A stretch of 64,000 bases of DNA from JAZKDW01 sp040387375 (GCA_040387375.1 JAZKDW010000033.1:1-64000), one strand, 5' to 3'; positions 53,397 to 62,341 are shown, counted from the stretch's first letter. Made by a program: numbers and translations. Notes: generated by a model not told the origin, from the letters alone.

Positions 53397-55544
53397 TTAG
53401 CTCGGCATGACAATACCGGAGGCATTCACCTCCAGCTCATGCGGGAAATTTTCCACATCGTGCGCCGGGATCGGCCGTCCGAAATAAAACCCCTGCACCA
53501 CATCGCAGCCCAGTTCCTGCAACAGATTTGCCTGTGCCGCCGTTTCCACCCCTTCGGCAATCACCTGCATGCCCAGGTTGTGCGCCAGCTGAATGATCGA
53601 CGTCGCAATTGCCGCGTCCTTTTTCGATGTTGTCAGGTTATCGATGAACTGCTTGTCGATCTTCAGCGAATCCAGCGTGAACTGCTTCAGATATGCAAGC
53701 GATGAATAACCTGTGCCAAAATCGTCGATCGATATCTTGAGTCCGATCTGCTTCAGGCTGCGCAGCACGTCATGGGTGTATTCGGTATCCTGCATCAGCA
53801 TGCCTTCGGTCAGTTCAATCTCGAGCTGATAGGGTTGCAGATTATTTAATTCAAGCACCTGCCGGATCTCATTGACCAGGTTCTTGTCGGTAAATTGCCT
53901 GGGCGATAAATTCACCGAGATTGAACATTGTTCATGCAGCATGTCGCTCCATAACTGGCGCTGGCGGCAGCTGGTCGAAAACACCCAGTGGCCGGCGGGA
54001 ATGATCAGGCCGGTCTCTTCCAGCATGGGCACAAACGTGCTGGGGGCCACATTGCCGATGACCAGATGATGCCAGCGCAGCAAGGCCTCGAACCCGACCA
54101 CCTTGCCGCTGACGAGGTCAATCTGCGGCTGGTAATGCAGGAAAAATTCATCGTCCTTTACCGCCACGCGCAATGCCTGTTCCAGCACCAGCCGGCTCCT
54201 GGCCTTGGCATTCATCGCGGGCATATAAAAATGATACAGGTTGCGACCGTCGCTCTTGGCCTGATACATCGCGACATCGGCGGTCTGCATCAGGGTGTCG
54301 ATATCGTCGCCGCAATCGGGGAAACTGGAAATGCCGATGCTTGCGCCAATCGTGATTTCCATGCCGGATTTCAAACATAATGGCTCGTGCAGCGTGGCCA
54401 GTATCTTGCGGGCGATCAGCGCCGCATCGGCGACATTATCCAGTTCACCCAGGACCACGGTGAATTCATCGCCGCCGATGCGGGAAACGATGTCGTACGA
54501 GCGCACGCACTCTTTAAGGCGGATCGCCACCGCATTTAAAAAATGGTCACCAACATCGTGCCCGAGCGTGTCATTGATGCGTTTGAAATGATCCAGGTCG
54601 ATGAACATCAGCGCCACGTTTTTTCCGCTGCGCCGGGCGCGTGCGATCGCGCAATGCAATGCCGACTTGAAGCCGTTGCGATTGGAAAGCCCGGTCAGGT
54701 GATCGGTCACTGCCTGCTGACGCAAGCTCTCTTCAAGCGTCTTCCGGGCCGTGATGTCCTGAAACACAACGACCGTGCCTCCCACCTTGCCGGCCATTGG
54801 CGAACAGCAAAACGAAACCGGCAATTGGACGCCGGTGAAGGTGCGAAAGAAGCCTTCGTCGATGCGGCTGCCACGCACCGGTTCCGGCTCCGGGCCCGGC
54901 GTGGCCTCCGCGGCGTCAGGCGAATCCGCACCGGCATATACGCACTCGAAATTTTTCCCGATCAGGTCGCGTTCACTGTAGTCCAGCATCTGCAGCGCGG
55001 CAGCATTGGCAAACCTTATCCCGCCTTCCGCATCCATGCCGAGCACACCATCACCCGTGGCGTTCAGCATCGATTCATAAAAAGCCTTGGCGCTATCCAG
55101 CCTGGCGCAGGCCTGCTTTACATTGCGCGCGGTCTGGTCAAGCTTCAGGAATACCGACACCTTGCTCTGCAAAAGCGCGGTGCTGAACGGTTTCGACAGG
55201 AAATCCACCGCGCCCGCTTCGTATGCGCGGCGCGTCGCCACCGCGTCGTGAGCCAGCGCCGTGATGAACAGGATGGGGATCGCACAGGTCTTGCCGTCGG
55301 CCCGCATGCGGTGCGCTACGTCATAACCATTCATGCCGGGCATTTCCACATCGAGCACCACCAGCGACACATCATGCTGCCGCAACAGGCGCAGCGCCTC
55401 TTCTCCTGAAGTTGCCTTCAGCAAGACCAGTTCACCATCGTCGAGCGCCGCCGCCATGCTTTCCAGAGTCTGCGGCCGGTCATCCACCAGCAGGATCGCC
55501 TGTCGAAACGGAATAGGGTATGGATCGATCAAAAATTCATTCAT
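53397..55544 (-). CDS. Response regulator with PAS, GGDEF and EAL domains
   Basis: This 715-residue c-di-GMP signalling protein has, in order, a receiver domain (about 15-130, phospho-acceptor Asp65 in LVVLDVEMPG, KP in FLSKPF) and a PAS domain (about 150-270). A GGDEF domain follows with an intact RIGGDEF and a preceding I-site RSYD, then an EAL domain with GFEALLRWHH, IDDFGTGYSSLAYL, KIDKQFI and EGVETAAQ. Both catalytic sites look intact, so it could make or degrade c-di-GMP depending on phosphorylation or the PAS signal. No partner kinase is adjacent. Confidence 0.92.
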   Translation of the reverse strand: MNEFLIDPYPIPFRQAILLVDDRPQTLESMAAALDDGELVLLKATSGEEALRLLRQHDVSLVVLDVEMPGMNGYDVAHRMRADGKTCAIPILFITALAHDAVATRRAYEAGAVDFLSKPFSTALLQSKVSVFLKLDQTARNVKQACARLDSAKAFYESMLNATGDGVLGMDAEGGIRFANAAALQMLDYSERDLIGKNFECVYAGADSPDAAEATPGPEPEPVRGSRIDEGFFRTFTGVQLPVSFCCSPMAGKVGGTVVVFQDITARKTLEESLRQQAVTDHLTGLSNRNGFKSALHCAIARARRSGKNVALMFIDLDHFKRINDTLGHDVGDHFLNAVAIRLKECVRSYDIVSRIGGDEFTVVLGELDNVADAALIARKILATLHEPLCLKSGMEITIGASIGISSFPDCGDDIDTLMQTADVAMYQAKSDGRNLYHFYMPAMNAKARSRLVLEQALRVAVKDDEFFLHYQPQIDLVSGKVVGFEALLRWHHLVIGNVAPSTFVPMLEETGLIIPAGHWVFSTSCRQRQLWSDMLHEQCSISVNLSPRQFTDKNLVNEIRQVLELNNLQPYQLEIELTEGMLMQDTEYTHDVLRSLKQIGLKISIDDFGTGYSSLAYLKQFTLDSLKIDKQFIDNLTTSKKDAAIATSIIQLAHNLGMQVIAEGVETAAQANLLQELGCDVVQGFYFGRPIPAHDVENFPHELEVNASGIVMPS

Positions 55545-55615
55545 TTATAGGCAATTGGCAAGGAATCCGTTTATGACATTCAAACCCGGGGCGCGGCAGG
55601 CTCCGGGCATGCGAT

Positions 55616-55639
55616 GACACTGTCAGTCAGTGTCTTTTT
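55616..55639 (+). terminator. Orphan terminator-like hairpin
   Basis: GACACTG-TCAGT-CAGTGTC followed by TTTTT is an intrinsic-terminator shape on the plus strand. It lies between divergent genes where no annotated plus-strand gene ends. The rest of 55545-55866 is AT-rich and must hold the folA promoter, but I see no clear match. Confidence 0.6.
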
Positions 55640-55866
55640 ACACTCAAGTTTTTTCAGGCTAATAAGATGCCGTATCGCAAGTTATTGAATTCATTGCAAA
55701 TTTGAAATAGCAACTGCACACGATTCGATTCGCTAATGTCAATTTCGTTCGGAAATAAATTTACATTTCTTTATTTAAAGCGGAACCGGCGCCAAGCGTT
55801 TACCATTGCCGCTATCAATCCGCTCTGGAAATCCCCCGAACTTTTTGCCGCCTGCGCGAATACGCC

Positions 55867-56358
55867 ATGAACAAGCACTCTCGTCTGACCATCCTCGTCG
55901 CCACCGACAGCCAGCGCGGCATCGGCATCAACAACACCCTGCCCTGGCGCCTGCCGGAGGATATGGCGCATTTCAAGCGCACCACAACCGGACATCCGGT
56001 CATCATGGGACGCAAGACCTTCGACTCGATCGGCCGCCCGCTCCCGAACCGTCGCAATATTGTCATCACCCGCAATCCGGACTGGCGGCATGAGGGCGTG
56101 GACAGCGTGCCATCGCTGGAGGCCGCCGTGGCGCTGGCCGGCGACAACGAGGCTTTTGTGATCGGCGGCGCCCAGATTTACGCGGAAGCCCTGGCCAGCG
56201 TTGACCGCATCGTCGTTACCGAAATTGACAGAACTTTCGACTGTGATGCTTTTTTCCCGCAAATAGACCGGCAACTCTGGAAAGAAAGCGCGCGCGAGGC
56301 GTATCATTCAGCGCAGAATGGCTTCGATTTCGCATTTGTCACTTACGAACGCCGATGA
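55867..56358 (+). CDS. folA: Dihydrofolate reductase
   Basis: This 163-residue enzyme reduces dihydrofolate with NADPH, regenerating the cofactor consumed by ThyA. Motifs are LTILVATDSQRGIGINNTLPWRLPEDMAHFK with the active-site Asp, GHPVIMGRKTFDSIGRPLPNR, IVITRN and FVIGGAQIYAEAL. The ATG at 55867 gives the family-standard start. The next gene is 210 bases on. Confidence 0.95.
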   Translation: MNKHSRLTILVATDSQRGIGINNTLPWRLPEDMAHFKRTTTGHPVIMGRKTFDSIGRPLPNRRNIVITRNPDWRHEGVDSVPSLEAAVALAGDNEAFVIGGAQIYAEALASVDRIVVTEIDRTFDCDAFFPQIDRQLWKESAREAYHSAQNGFDFAFVTYERR

Positions 56359-56568
56359 AAAAATTCCGCCGCCATGTCCCGCCGGGGCGGGCGCAATTTC
56401 GGACACATGCATTTTGCCATCCCCGCATTGCAGGGAGAATGGCGCTTTTGATTGTTTTCTCCCAGAGTTAGCGCATATCTGAGAAAATTCGGTTCTGATT
56501 TTTTGGCGCGCAAGCTACCCGCCCAGGCGTCTCCCGCAATCCACTTCTGACAAGCTCCAGGTGATCTC

Positions 56569-58821
56569 ATGAAATTCCGCTTCCCGATCGTTATCATCGA
56601 CGAAGACTTCCGCTCTGAAAACACATCCGGCCTCGGCATTCGCGCCCTTGCCGACGCAATGGAAAAAGAAGGCATGGAAGTGCTGGGCGTGACCAGCTAC
56701 GGCGACCTGTCGCAGTTCGCCCAGCAGCAATCGCGCGCATCGGCCTTCATCCTGTCGATCGACGATGAGGAATTCGGCGCCGGCAGTTTTGAAGAAACAG
56801 ACCACGCGCTGAAATCGCTGCGCGCCTTCGTCGAAGAAATCCGCTACAAGAACGCCGACATCCCGATCTACCTGTACGGCGAAACCCGCACCTCGCGCCA
56901 TATCCCCAACGATATCCTGCGCGAGCTGCACGGCTTCATCCACATGTTCGAGGACACACCCGAATTCGTCGCCCGCCACATCATCCGTGAAGCGAAGTCG
57001 TATCTGGATGGCCTGTCGCCACCCTTCTTCCGTGCGCTCGTGCATTATGCGCAGGACGGCTCCTACTCATGGCACTGCCCCGGCCATTCGGGCGGCGTGG
57101 CATTCCTGAAATCGCCGATCGGCCAGATGTTCCACCAGTTTTTCGGCGAGAACATGCTGCGCGCCGACGTCTGCAACGCGGTCGAGGAACTGGGCCAGCT
57201 GCTCGACCATACCGGTCCGGTCGCCGCCAGCGAACGCAATGCGGCGCGCATCTTCAACGCCGACCACTGCTACTTCGTCACCAACGGCACGTCGACCTCG
57301 AACAAGATGGTCTGGCATTCGACCGTTGCGCCCGGCGATATCGTCGTCGTCGATCGCAACTGCCACAAGTCGATCCTGCATTCGATCATCATGACCGGCG
57401 CGATTCCGGTGTTCCTGATGCCGACCCGGAACCACCTCGGCATCATCGGACCGATTCCGCTGTCCGAATTCACGATGGAAAACATCCGCAAGAAAATCGA
57501 AGCCAATCCCTTTGCCCGCGAAGCCATCAACAAGAAGCCGCGCATCCTGACCATCACGCAGTCGACCTACGACGGCGTGCTGTACAACGTCGAGACGCTC
57601 AAGGACATGCTGGACGGCGAAATCGACACGCTGCATTTTGATGAAGCCTGGCTGCCGCACGCCACCTTCCATGACTTTTACAAAGACATGCATGCGATCG
57701 GCAAGGACAGGCCGCGCGCCAAGGAATCGATGATTTTCTCGACCCAGTCGACGCACAAGCTGCTGGCCGGCCTGTCGCAGGCATCGCAGATCCTGGTGCG
57801 CGAATCGGAGTCGGTCAAGCTCGACCAGGACGCCTTCAATGAAGCCTACCTGATGCACACGTCGACCTCGCCGCAATACGCGATCATCGCCTCCTGCGAC
57901 GTCGCGGCAGCAATGATGGAGCCGCCGGGCGGCACCGCGCTGGTCGAGGAAAGCATACTTGAAGCGCTGGACTTCCGCCGCGCCATGCGCAAGATCGATG
58001 AAGAGTGGGGCAAGGACTGGTGGTTCCAGGTATGGGGCCCGAATACCTTTTCAGAAAACGGCATCGGCTCGCGTGAAGACTGGATGATCCGCGCCGAGGA
58101 TGACTGGCATGGTTTCGGCGACCTCGCGCCCGGCTTCAACATGCTCGATCCGATCAAGGCCACCATCATCACGCCCGGGCTGTCGCTGGACGGCAAGTTC
58201 GGCGACACCGGCATACCGGCGTCGATCGTCACCAAGTACCTGGCCGAGCATGGCGTGATCGTCGAGAAGGCCGGGCTGTATTCGTTCTTCATCATGTTCA
58301 CCATCGGCATCACCAAGGGCCGCTGGAACACGCTGCTGACCGCGCTGCAGCAGTTCAAGGACGATTACGACAAGAACCAGCCGCTGTGGCGCATCCTGCC
58401 GGAATTTTCCGCCGCCAACCTGCGTTACGAACGTATCGGCCTGCGTGACCTGTGCCATCAGATCCATGATTTCTACAAGGCGTATGACGTCGCGCGCCTG
58501 ACCACGGAAATGTATTTGTCCGACATGCAGCCGGCGATGAAACCGTCGGATGCGTTTGCCAGGATGGCGCACCGGGAAATTGACCGGGTGCCGATCGACG
58601 AGCTGGAAGGACGTGTGACCTCGATCCTGCTGACGCCTTATCCGCCGGGCATTCCGTTACTGATTCCGGGTGAGCGTTTCAACAAGACGATCGTGGATTA
58701 CCTGCGCTTTGCGCGCGATTTCAACGAGAAGTTTCCGGGGTTCGAGACCGATGTGCACGGGCTGGTGACGCGCGAGGTGGATGGCAAGCGCGGATATTTC
58801 GTGGATTGCGTCAGGCAGTAG
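56569..58821 (+). CDS. Orn/Lys/Arg decarboxylase (PLP fold type I)
   Basis: This 750-residue inducible-type amino-acid decarboxylase has an N-terminal receiver-like wing domain (about 1-130), the core with HCPGHSGGVAF and NGTSTSNKMVWHS, and the PLP-binding Lys397 in STQSTHKLLAG. The large C-terminal domain follows (RVTSILLTPYPPGIPLLIPGERF). The products are cadaverine, putrescine or agmatine plus CO2, giving acid resistance or polyamines. The substrate cannot be chosen by eye. No antiporter gene is adjacent. Confidence 0.92.
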   Translation: MKFRFPIVIIDEDFRSENTSGLGIRALADAMEKEGMEVLGVTSYGDLSQFAQQQSRASAFILSIDDEEFGAGSFEETDHALKSLRAFVEEIRYKNADIPIYLYGETRTSRHIPNDILRELHGFIHMFEDTPEFVARHIIREAKSYLDGLSPPFFRALVHYAQDGSYSWHCPGHSGGVAFLKSPIGQMFHQFFGENMLRADVCNAVEELGQLLDHTGPVAASERNAARIFNADHCYFVTNGTSTSNKMVWHSTVAPGDIVVVDRNCHKSILHSIIMTGAIPVFLMPTRNHLGIIGPIPLSEFTMENIRKKIEANPFAREAINKKPRILTITQSTYDGVLYNVETLKDMLDGEIDTLHFDEAWLPHATFHDFYKDMHAIGKDRPRAKESMIFSTQSTHKLLAGLSQASQILVRESESVKLDQDAFNEAYLMHTSTSPQYAIIASCDVAAAMMEPPGGTALVEESILEALDFRRAMRKIDEEWGKDWWFQVWGPNTFSENGIGSREDWMIRAEDDWHGFGDLAPGFNMLDPIKATIITPGLSLDGKFGDTGIPASIVTKYLAEHGVIVEKAGLYSFFIMFTIGITKGRWNTLLTALQQFKDDYDKNQPLWRILPEFSAANLRYERIGLRDLCHQIHDFYKAYDVARLTTEMYLSDMQPAMKPSDAFARMAHREIDRVPIDELEGRVTSILLTPYPPGIPLLIPGERFNKTIVDYLRFARDFNEKFPGFETDVHGLVTREVDGKRGYFVDCVRQ

Positions 58822-58833
58822 AGTGATTGCCTG

Positions 58834-58865
58834 TCCCGGGCGCAGCAACACGCTGCGCTCCGGGA
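58834..58865. terminator. Convergent-gene hairpin
   Basis: TCCCGG-GCGCAGC and GCTGCGC-T-CCGGGA form a 13-bp stem around AACAC, between the stops of the decarboxylase and dcd. It has no T run, so bidirectional or Rho-assisted termination is likely. Confidence 0.6.
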
Positions 58866-58875
58866 GTGGCATGGT

Positions 58876-59442
58876 TCAGGTCTTGGGCAAGGTAACGCCG
58901 CGCTGTCCCTGATATTTTCCGCCGCGGTCCTTGTACGAGGTTTCGCAGACTTCGTCACTCTCGAAAAACAACACCTGGGCGCAACCCTCACCCGCATAAA
59001 TCTTGGCTGGCAACGGTGTCGTGTTCGAAAACTCCAGCGTCACAAATCCTTCCCATTCCGGCTCGAACGGCGTCACATTGACAATGATGCCGCAGCGCGC
59101 ATAGGTCGATTTGCCGAGGCAGATCGTCAGCACGCTGCGCGGAATGCGGAAATATTCAATCGTGCGCGCCAGCGCGAACGAGTTCGGCGGAATGATGCAG
59201 ACGTCGCTCTTGATATCGACGAAGGAGTTTTCATCGAAGTTCTTCGGATCGACAATGGTACTGTTGATATTGGTGAAAATCTTGAATTCATCGGCGCAGC
59301 GGATATCGTAGCCATACGATGAGGTGCCGTAGGAGACGATCTTGTGACCGTTGGCCTCCCTTACCTGGCCCGGCTCGAAAGGCTCGATCATGCCGGTTTC
59401 TGCCGCCATGCGGCGGATCCATTTGTCTGATTTGATGGACAT
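58876..59442 (-). CDS. dcd: dCTP deaminase
   Basis: This 188-residue enzyme converts dCTP to dUTP, the source of dUMP for ThyA. Family motifs are SIKSDKWIRRMA, SSYGYDIRCADEF, IPPNSFALARTIEYFRIPR, GKSTYARCGIIVNVTPFEP and catalytic Glu in FVTLEFSNTTPLPAKIYAGEG. Length equals the E. coli-type enzyme. The ATG at 59442 matches the conserved start. Confidence 0.95.
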   Translation of the reverse strand: MSIKSDKWIRRMAAETGMIEPFEPGQVREANGHKIVSYGTSSYGYDIRCADEFKIFTNINSTIVDPKNFDENSFVDIKSDVCIIPPNSFALARTIEYFRIPRSVLTICLGKSTYARCGIIVNVTPFEPEWEGFVTLEFSNTTPLPAKIYAGEGCAQVLFFESDEVCETSYKDRGGKYQGQRGVTLPKT

Positions 59443-59535
59443 GTGTGCGTCGGTTGTGGGCGGACTTCAGGAACTGCGTGCTGCCTGGTCCCGCCGGTTG
59501 AGGGATAGCGGGAGATTTTACGCGAAATCCGGCCG

Positions 59536-59832
59536 CTATCCGCCGCCGCGGCGTGTGTAATTGTCGAAATAGGCCAGAAATGCCGCACGCGCGGCCTGCG
59601 TCATGCCGCTGAAGCGGAAGCACACCGACAACACCGGCAGCGCGAGGCTGGCAATCCGCCTAGGAGGGCATTCCAGCAGCGTAATGTCAACCATGCCACC
59701 ATCGGCATGGACACGATAGGCATTCGCCGTGCTGTCGATGCGGGCATCGCGGGTGGCGCCGGGCAGCCAGCGCTCGAACTCGGCCAACGTGCAACCCATC
59801 TCCCGTGTCAATTCGTCCACAGCTCCTTCCAC
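59536..59832 (-). CDS. Hypothetical protein at the end of the aldehyde-oxidoreductase remnant cluster
   Basis: This 98-residue protein starts with GTG seven bases after the MoaD-like gene. It is rich in Leu/Ala with no recognised motif except a central VDITLLECPPRRIASLALPVLSVCFRFSG. Its coupling to the MoaD-like and FAD genes suggests a role in the same enzyme system. I do not recognise the family. Confidence 0.6.
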   Translation of the reverse strand: MEGAVDELTREMGCTLAEFERWLPGATRDARIDSTANAYRVHADGGMVDITLLECPPRRIASLALPVLSVCFRFSGMTQAARAAFLAYFDNYTRRGGG

Positions 59833-59838
59833 AGCCCC

Positions 59839-60096
59839 TCAGCCGCCTGCGACAGGCGGCCAGATTGCCAGCGCATCGCCTTCCTGCAAGGTGCGCTGCT
59901 GCCGCTCCGCCGGCGCGATATAGACACCGTTGACCAAGACCAGATGGACCAGCTTCGGCGGCAGCTTGAAGCGCAGGATCAGGTCGCCGATCGTGGTCGT
60001 GGGCGCCAGATCGAGTTCGACCGCATTGTATTTCCGCTCGGCCGGCAGGTAGTCGGTCAGCGTGGCGAACAGCTTGAATGTGATTTTCATGTTCAC
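59839..60096 (-). CDS. MoaD/ThiS-like ubiquitin-fold protein
   Basis: This 85-residue beta-grasp protein ends in PPVAGG, the C-terminal Gly-Gly needed for thiocarboxylate formation. It carries ITFKLFATLTDYLP and LQEGDALAIWPPVAGG. In tungsten aldehyde oxidoreductase clusters such a protein supplies sulfur to the pterin cofactor. The GTG at 60096 has AAGG seven bases upstream and is preferred over the ATG at 60090. Confidence 0.83.
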   Translation of the reverse strand: MNMKITFKLFATLTDYLPAERKYNAVELDLAPTTTIGDLILRFKLPPKLVHLVLVNGVYIAPAERQQRTLQEGDALAIWPPVAGG

Positions 60097-60105
60097 GAGA
60101 TTACC

Positions 60106-61380
60106 TTACCCGGCCGCCTGCCATGCATGCTGCCGTTGCGAGCAGGCGATATACGCTTCCATCAGGCGCGTCGGATCGGCCACCAGCCTGTCTTTCCATT
60201 CACCCAGCTTCACGCGCTGCTGTATCAGGCCGCGCAGCACGCCGGTGTGGGCGGTGTGACCGATCGCATTGGCGCCGATCAGTATATCGCCGTCGAATTC
60301 CAGCCGCAGGTATCTGAAATTGGCCGGGTCGGTAAGTTCTATGCGTTCGCCATCCGGCACGCCGTCCCAGCGCCCGAACGAGGTCGAGATCAGGCCCAGC
60401 GTATCGAGCACGTTGATCTGCGTGACCGCATGCTGTTCCACGAATCTGCCGGCCATGTTCATCGCCGCGCACCATGCCTGGCCAGCCGCGCTGGGCTGGA
60501 TCGCCGACACCACGGTCATGCCGCTTGCGGAGTCGAACGCTTCGGCGCAATCGCCGGCCGCATAGATGCCCGGCACGCTGGACTGCATGGTCGGATCGAC
60601 CAGGATCCCCTTGCCGCAATGGATGCCGCTGTCCTGCAGAAAACCGAGGTTGGGCTTGACGCCGGTGGCGGAAATGACAAGATCGGCAGGCAGCCATTCA
60701 CCGTTCGACAACTGCACCCGCAACGGCGCGCCGGACTCCTCATCCCCTTGCTCGATGGCCGTCACCTGGGTCGAGGTAAATACCTTGACGCCTTTTTTCT
60801 CGCACCATTGCCTGATCATCCTGCCGGCGCCGTCGCCCATCATGCGCGGCACCATGCGGTCGCCCATTTCCACCACCGTCAGATCAATGCCGCGCGAGGC
60901 CAGCGCTTCCATGATGATGCAGCCGATGAAACCGGCGCCCATCTGGATCACGCGCGCCTTCGGCCGCGCCAGCGCCATGATGTGACGCGCATCCTGCAGC
61001 GTCCAGCAGGAATGCACGCCCTTGCTGTCGATGCCGGGGATCGGCGGCCGGACCGGCAGCGAGCCGGTTGCGATCAGCAGCCTGTCGTAAGCGATGCTGC
61101 CGCCATCCTGCAAATGCACGGCGCGCGCGGTGCTGTCGATGGCTCGCGCACGGCCTGCTTGCTGCTGAATGCGCAAGCGCGAAAAATGCCCGATATCCTT
61201 GCGCAGGTAAGTGCCCTGCTCCTCGATATTACCCATCAGCAGATAGGGAATCGCCATGCGCGAATAACTCGGTTCCGGCTCATCGCCAAGCAGGACGATC
61301 TCGTCGCCGGCGGCGTTTTTACGAATGATTTCAGCGGCAATCACACCCGCCGGGCCGTTGCCGATAATGACGTGTTTCAT
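60106..61380 (-). CDS. FAD/NAD(P)-dependent pyridine nucleotide-disulfide-type oxidoreductase (probable AOR FAD subunit)
   Basis: This 424-residue flavoprotein has the N-terminal FAD motif HVIIGNGPAGVIAAEIIRK, the NAD(P) motif GAGFIGCIIMEALASRG, and GIYAAGDCAEAFD near the flavin. The arrangement matches nitrite-reductase-type NADH oxidoreductases and the AorC subunit of bacterial tungsten aldehyde oxidoreductase. It follows the truncated AOR gene on the same strand. The ATG at 61380 begins the dinucleotide fold. Confidence 0.86.
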   Translation of the reverse strand: MKHVIIGNGPAGVIAAEIIRKNAAGDEIVLLGDEPEPSYSRMAIPYLLMGNIEEQGTYLRKDIGHFSRLRIQQQAGRARAIDSTARAVHLQDGGSIAYDRLLIATGSLPVRPPIPGIDSKGVHSCWTLQDARHIMALARPKARVIQMGAGFIGCIIMEALASRGIDLTVVEMGDRMVPRMMGDGAGRMIRQWCEKKGVKVFTSTQVTAIEQGDEESGAPLRVQLSNGEWLPADLVISATGVKPNLGFLQDSGIHCGKGILVDPTMQSSVPGIYAAGDCAEAFDSASGMTVVSAIQPSAAGQAWCAAMNMAGRFVEQHAVTQINVLDTLGLISTSFGRWDGVPDGERIELTDPANFRYLRLEFDGDILIGANAIGHTAHTGVLRGLIQQRVKLGEWKDRLVADPTRLMEAYIACSQRQHAWQAAG

Positions 61381-61455
61381 CAATGTTTTCCTTGCCGTTG
61401 CCATGCGGTCCGAGAAGCGCGGCGCCGGTTCCGGCCGGCGCCGCCTGACATGCGC

Positions 61456-61824
61456 CTACAAACTCAGACGCGACCGCGTTTCATCGGTCAGCTGGCCGTC
61501 GCCGGTCCAGCCGCGCACCTTGTAATACTCCGGCAGCATCTTGTCCAGTCCGCTGACCAGGCCTTTTGCCGGACCGGTCTGGGCCGCTTCGGTCATCAGG
61601 CGTTTCGGCAGATTGTCGTCCTTGCTGGTGAAGCCGGCGCGGTTGTTGAAGTCGCGCTCCATGTTCCAGATCCGCTCGCCGATGACGGCCAGGTTTTCCA
61701 GTGAAGACGACTCATCGCAAGCCGCATGCAATTGCGGCTGCAGGTCGGCCATGGTCCAGGCAAAGGTGGTGAACACACACACATCGGCCGAGTCGAACAC
61801 CGCGGTCGCATCCTGGAATGCCTT
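61456..61824 (-). pseudogene. C-terminal remnant of tungsten aldehyde:ferredoxin oxidoreductase
   Basis: About 120 codons match the extreme C-terminus of AOR: KAFQDATAVFDSADVCVFTTFAW, then IGERIWNMERDFNNRAGFTSKDDNLPKRLMTE and LDKMLPEYYKVRGW. Similarity is lost upstream at an in-frame TGA (61825-61827 region), so roughly 500 N-terminal residues with the tungstopterin and 4Fe-4S sites are missing. A GTG at 61800 gives a 114-residue reading, but it cannot be an active enzyme. The break abuts repetitive sequence (61830-62320), pointing to a deletion or rearrangement. Confidence 0.82.
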
Positions 61825-62037
61825 TCAAGAAATCCCTTGAAAAATCCCTTGCATAAAGGCGGGAAAGGGCCGCAAGCGCTTGTGAAAAAGGGCGCTGCGC
61901 GTGCGTAGATCACGCGTCATCTGCTGATCCCAATTTTTTTACCTCGTTAAAACCAAGGCCCGTGGCGTCGCCAGTAAGTCAGGCGTGTGCGGCTTTGCTG
62001 CAATTTGCTTCGTGATTTCAATACTTGCACAGTCTCT

Positions 62038-62054
62038 GCGCTTTTCCACCCTAC
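62038..62054. repeat. Solo copy of the copy-B terminal motif
   Basis: GCGCTTTTCCACCCTAC repeats the outer part of copy B's terminal inverted repeat (39047-39063, one difference). It lies 100 bases from the copy-C core but in an orientation that does not make a paired terminus. Confidence 0.55.
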
Positions 62055-62155
62055 GAAATACAATTGCATGCTAAGCATGTCGCCCAGCGTTTCTCCCGCC
62101 AGATGTGTCGACGTGCCGGCGCCGCTGGAGGCAAAGGTGCGTTTGGGTTCCCGCT

Positions 62156-62230
62156 TGCAGCGCGCATATTCGCTTGCAAGCGAATATCGTTACGCAGGCG
62201 TGAGGCAATGCCTCACGATACCCCTGCTAC
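62156..62230 (-). repeat. Copy C of the two-hairpin repeat family
   Basis: On the minus strand this reads GTAGCAGGGGTATCG, stem 1 CGTGAGGCA-T-TGCCTCACG (62199-62217), CCTGCGTAACG, the same 22-bp palindrome as copy B (62166-62187), then GCGCGCTGCA. Compared with copy B, it keeps both stems and changes four linker bases. The linker CCTGCGTAACG is that of copy A. Confidence 0.78.
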
Positions 62231-62285
62231 ACCTTTCGCGGGAACGACGGTGGTAATTGACACGACCTCCACTCTCACCACCGTC

Positions 62286-62317
62286 ATTCTCGCGAATGCG
62301 GGAATCCATAACCCGCT
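62286..62317. repeat. dRS3-like and hairpin repeat, copy 2
   Basis: ATTCTCGCGAATGCGGGAAT (62286-62305) is an inverted repeat of the dRS3 style known from Neisseria and other betaproteobacteria. It overlaps the 20-base hairpin core shared exactly with 31-50. Confidence 0.65.
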
Positions 62318-62341
62318 CGCACGGTAAGGACAAAGCCAAGC

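Noticed and set aside
53124..53705. 193-codon plus-strand frame
   Set aside because: More than half is antisense to the EAL end of the response regulator. The free part has no motif or ribosome site.
59707..61704. 665-codon open frame on the plus strand
   Set aside because: It lies exactly antisense to the MoaD-like, FAD and AOR-remnant genes, has low-complexity Arg/His/Gln composition and no domain. It is a GC-skew shadow.
61456..61800. Functional 114-residue gene with GTG start
   Set aside because: It matches only the extreme C-terminus of AOR. The similarity continues upstream of the GTG to an in-frame stop, so it is a remnant rather than a small gene.
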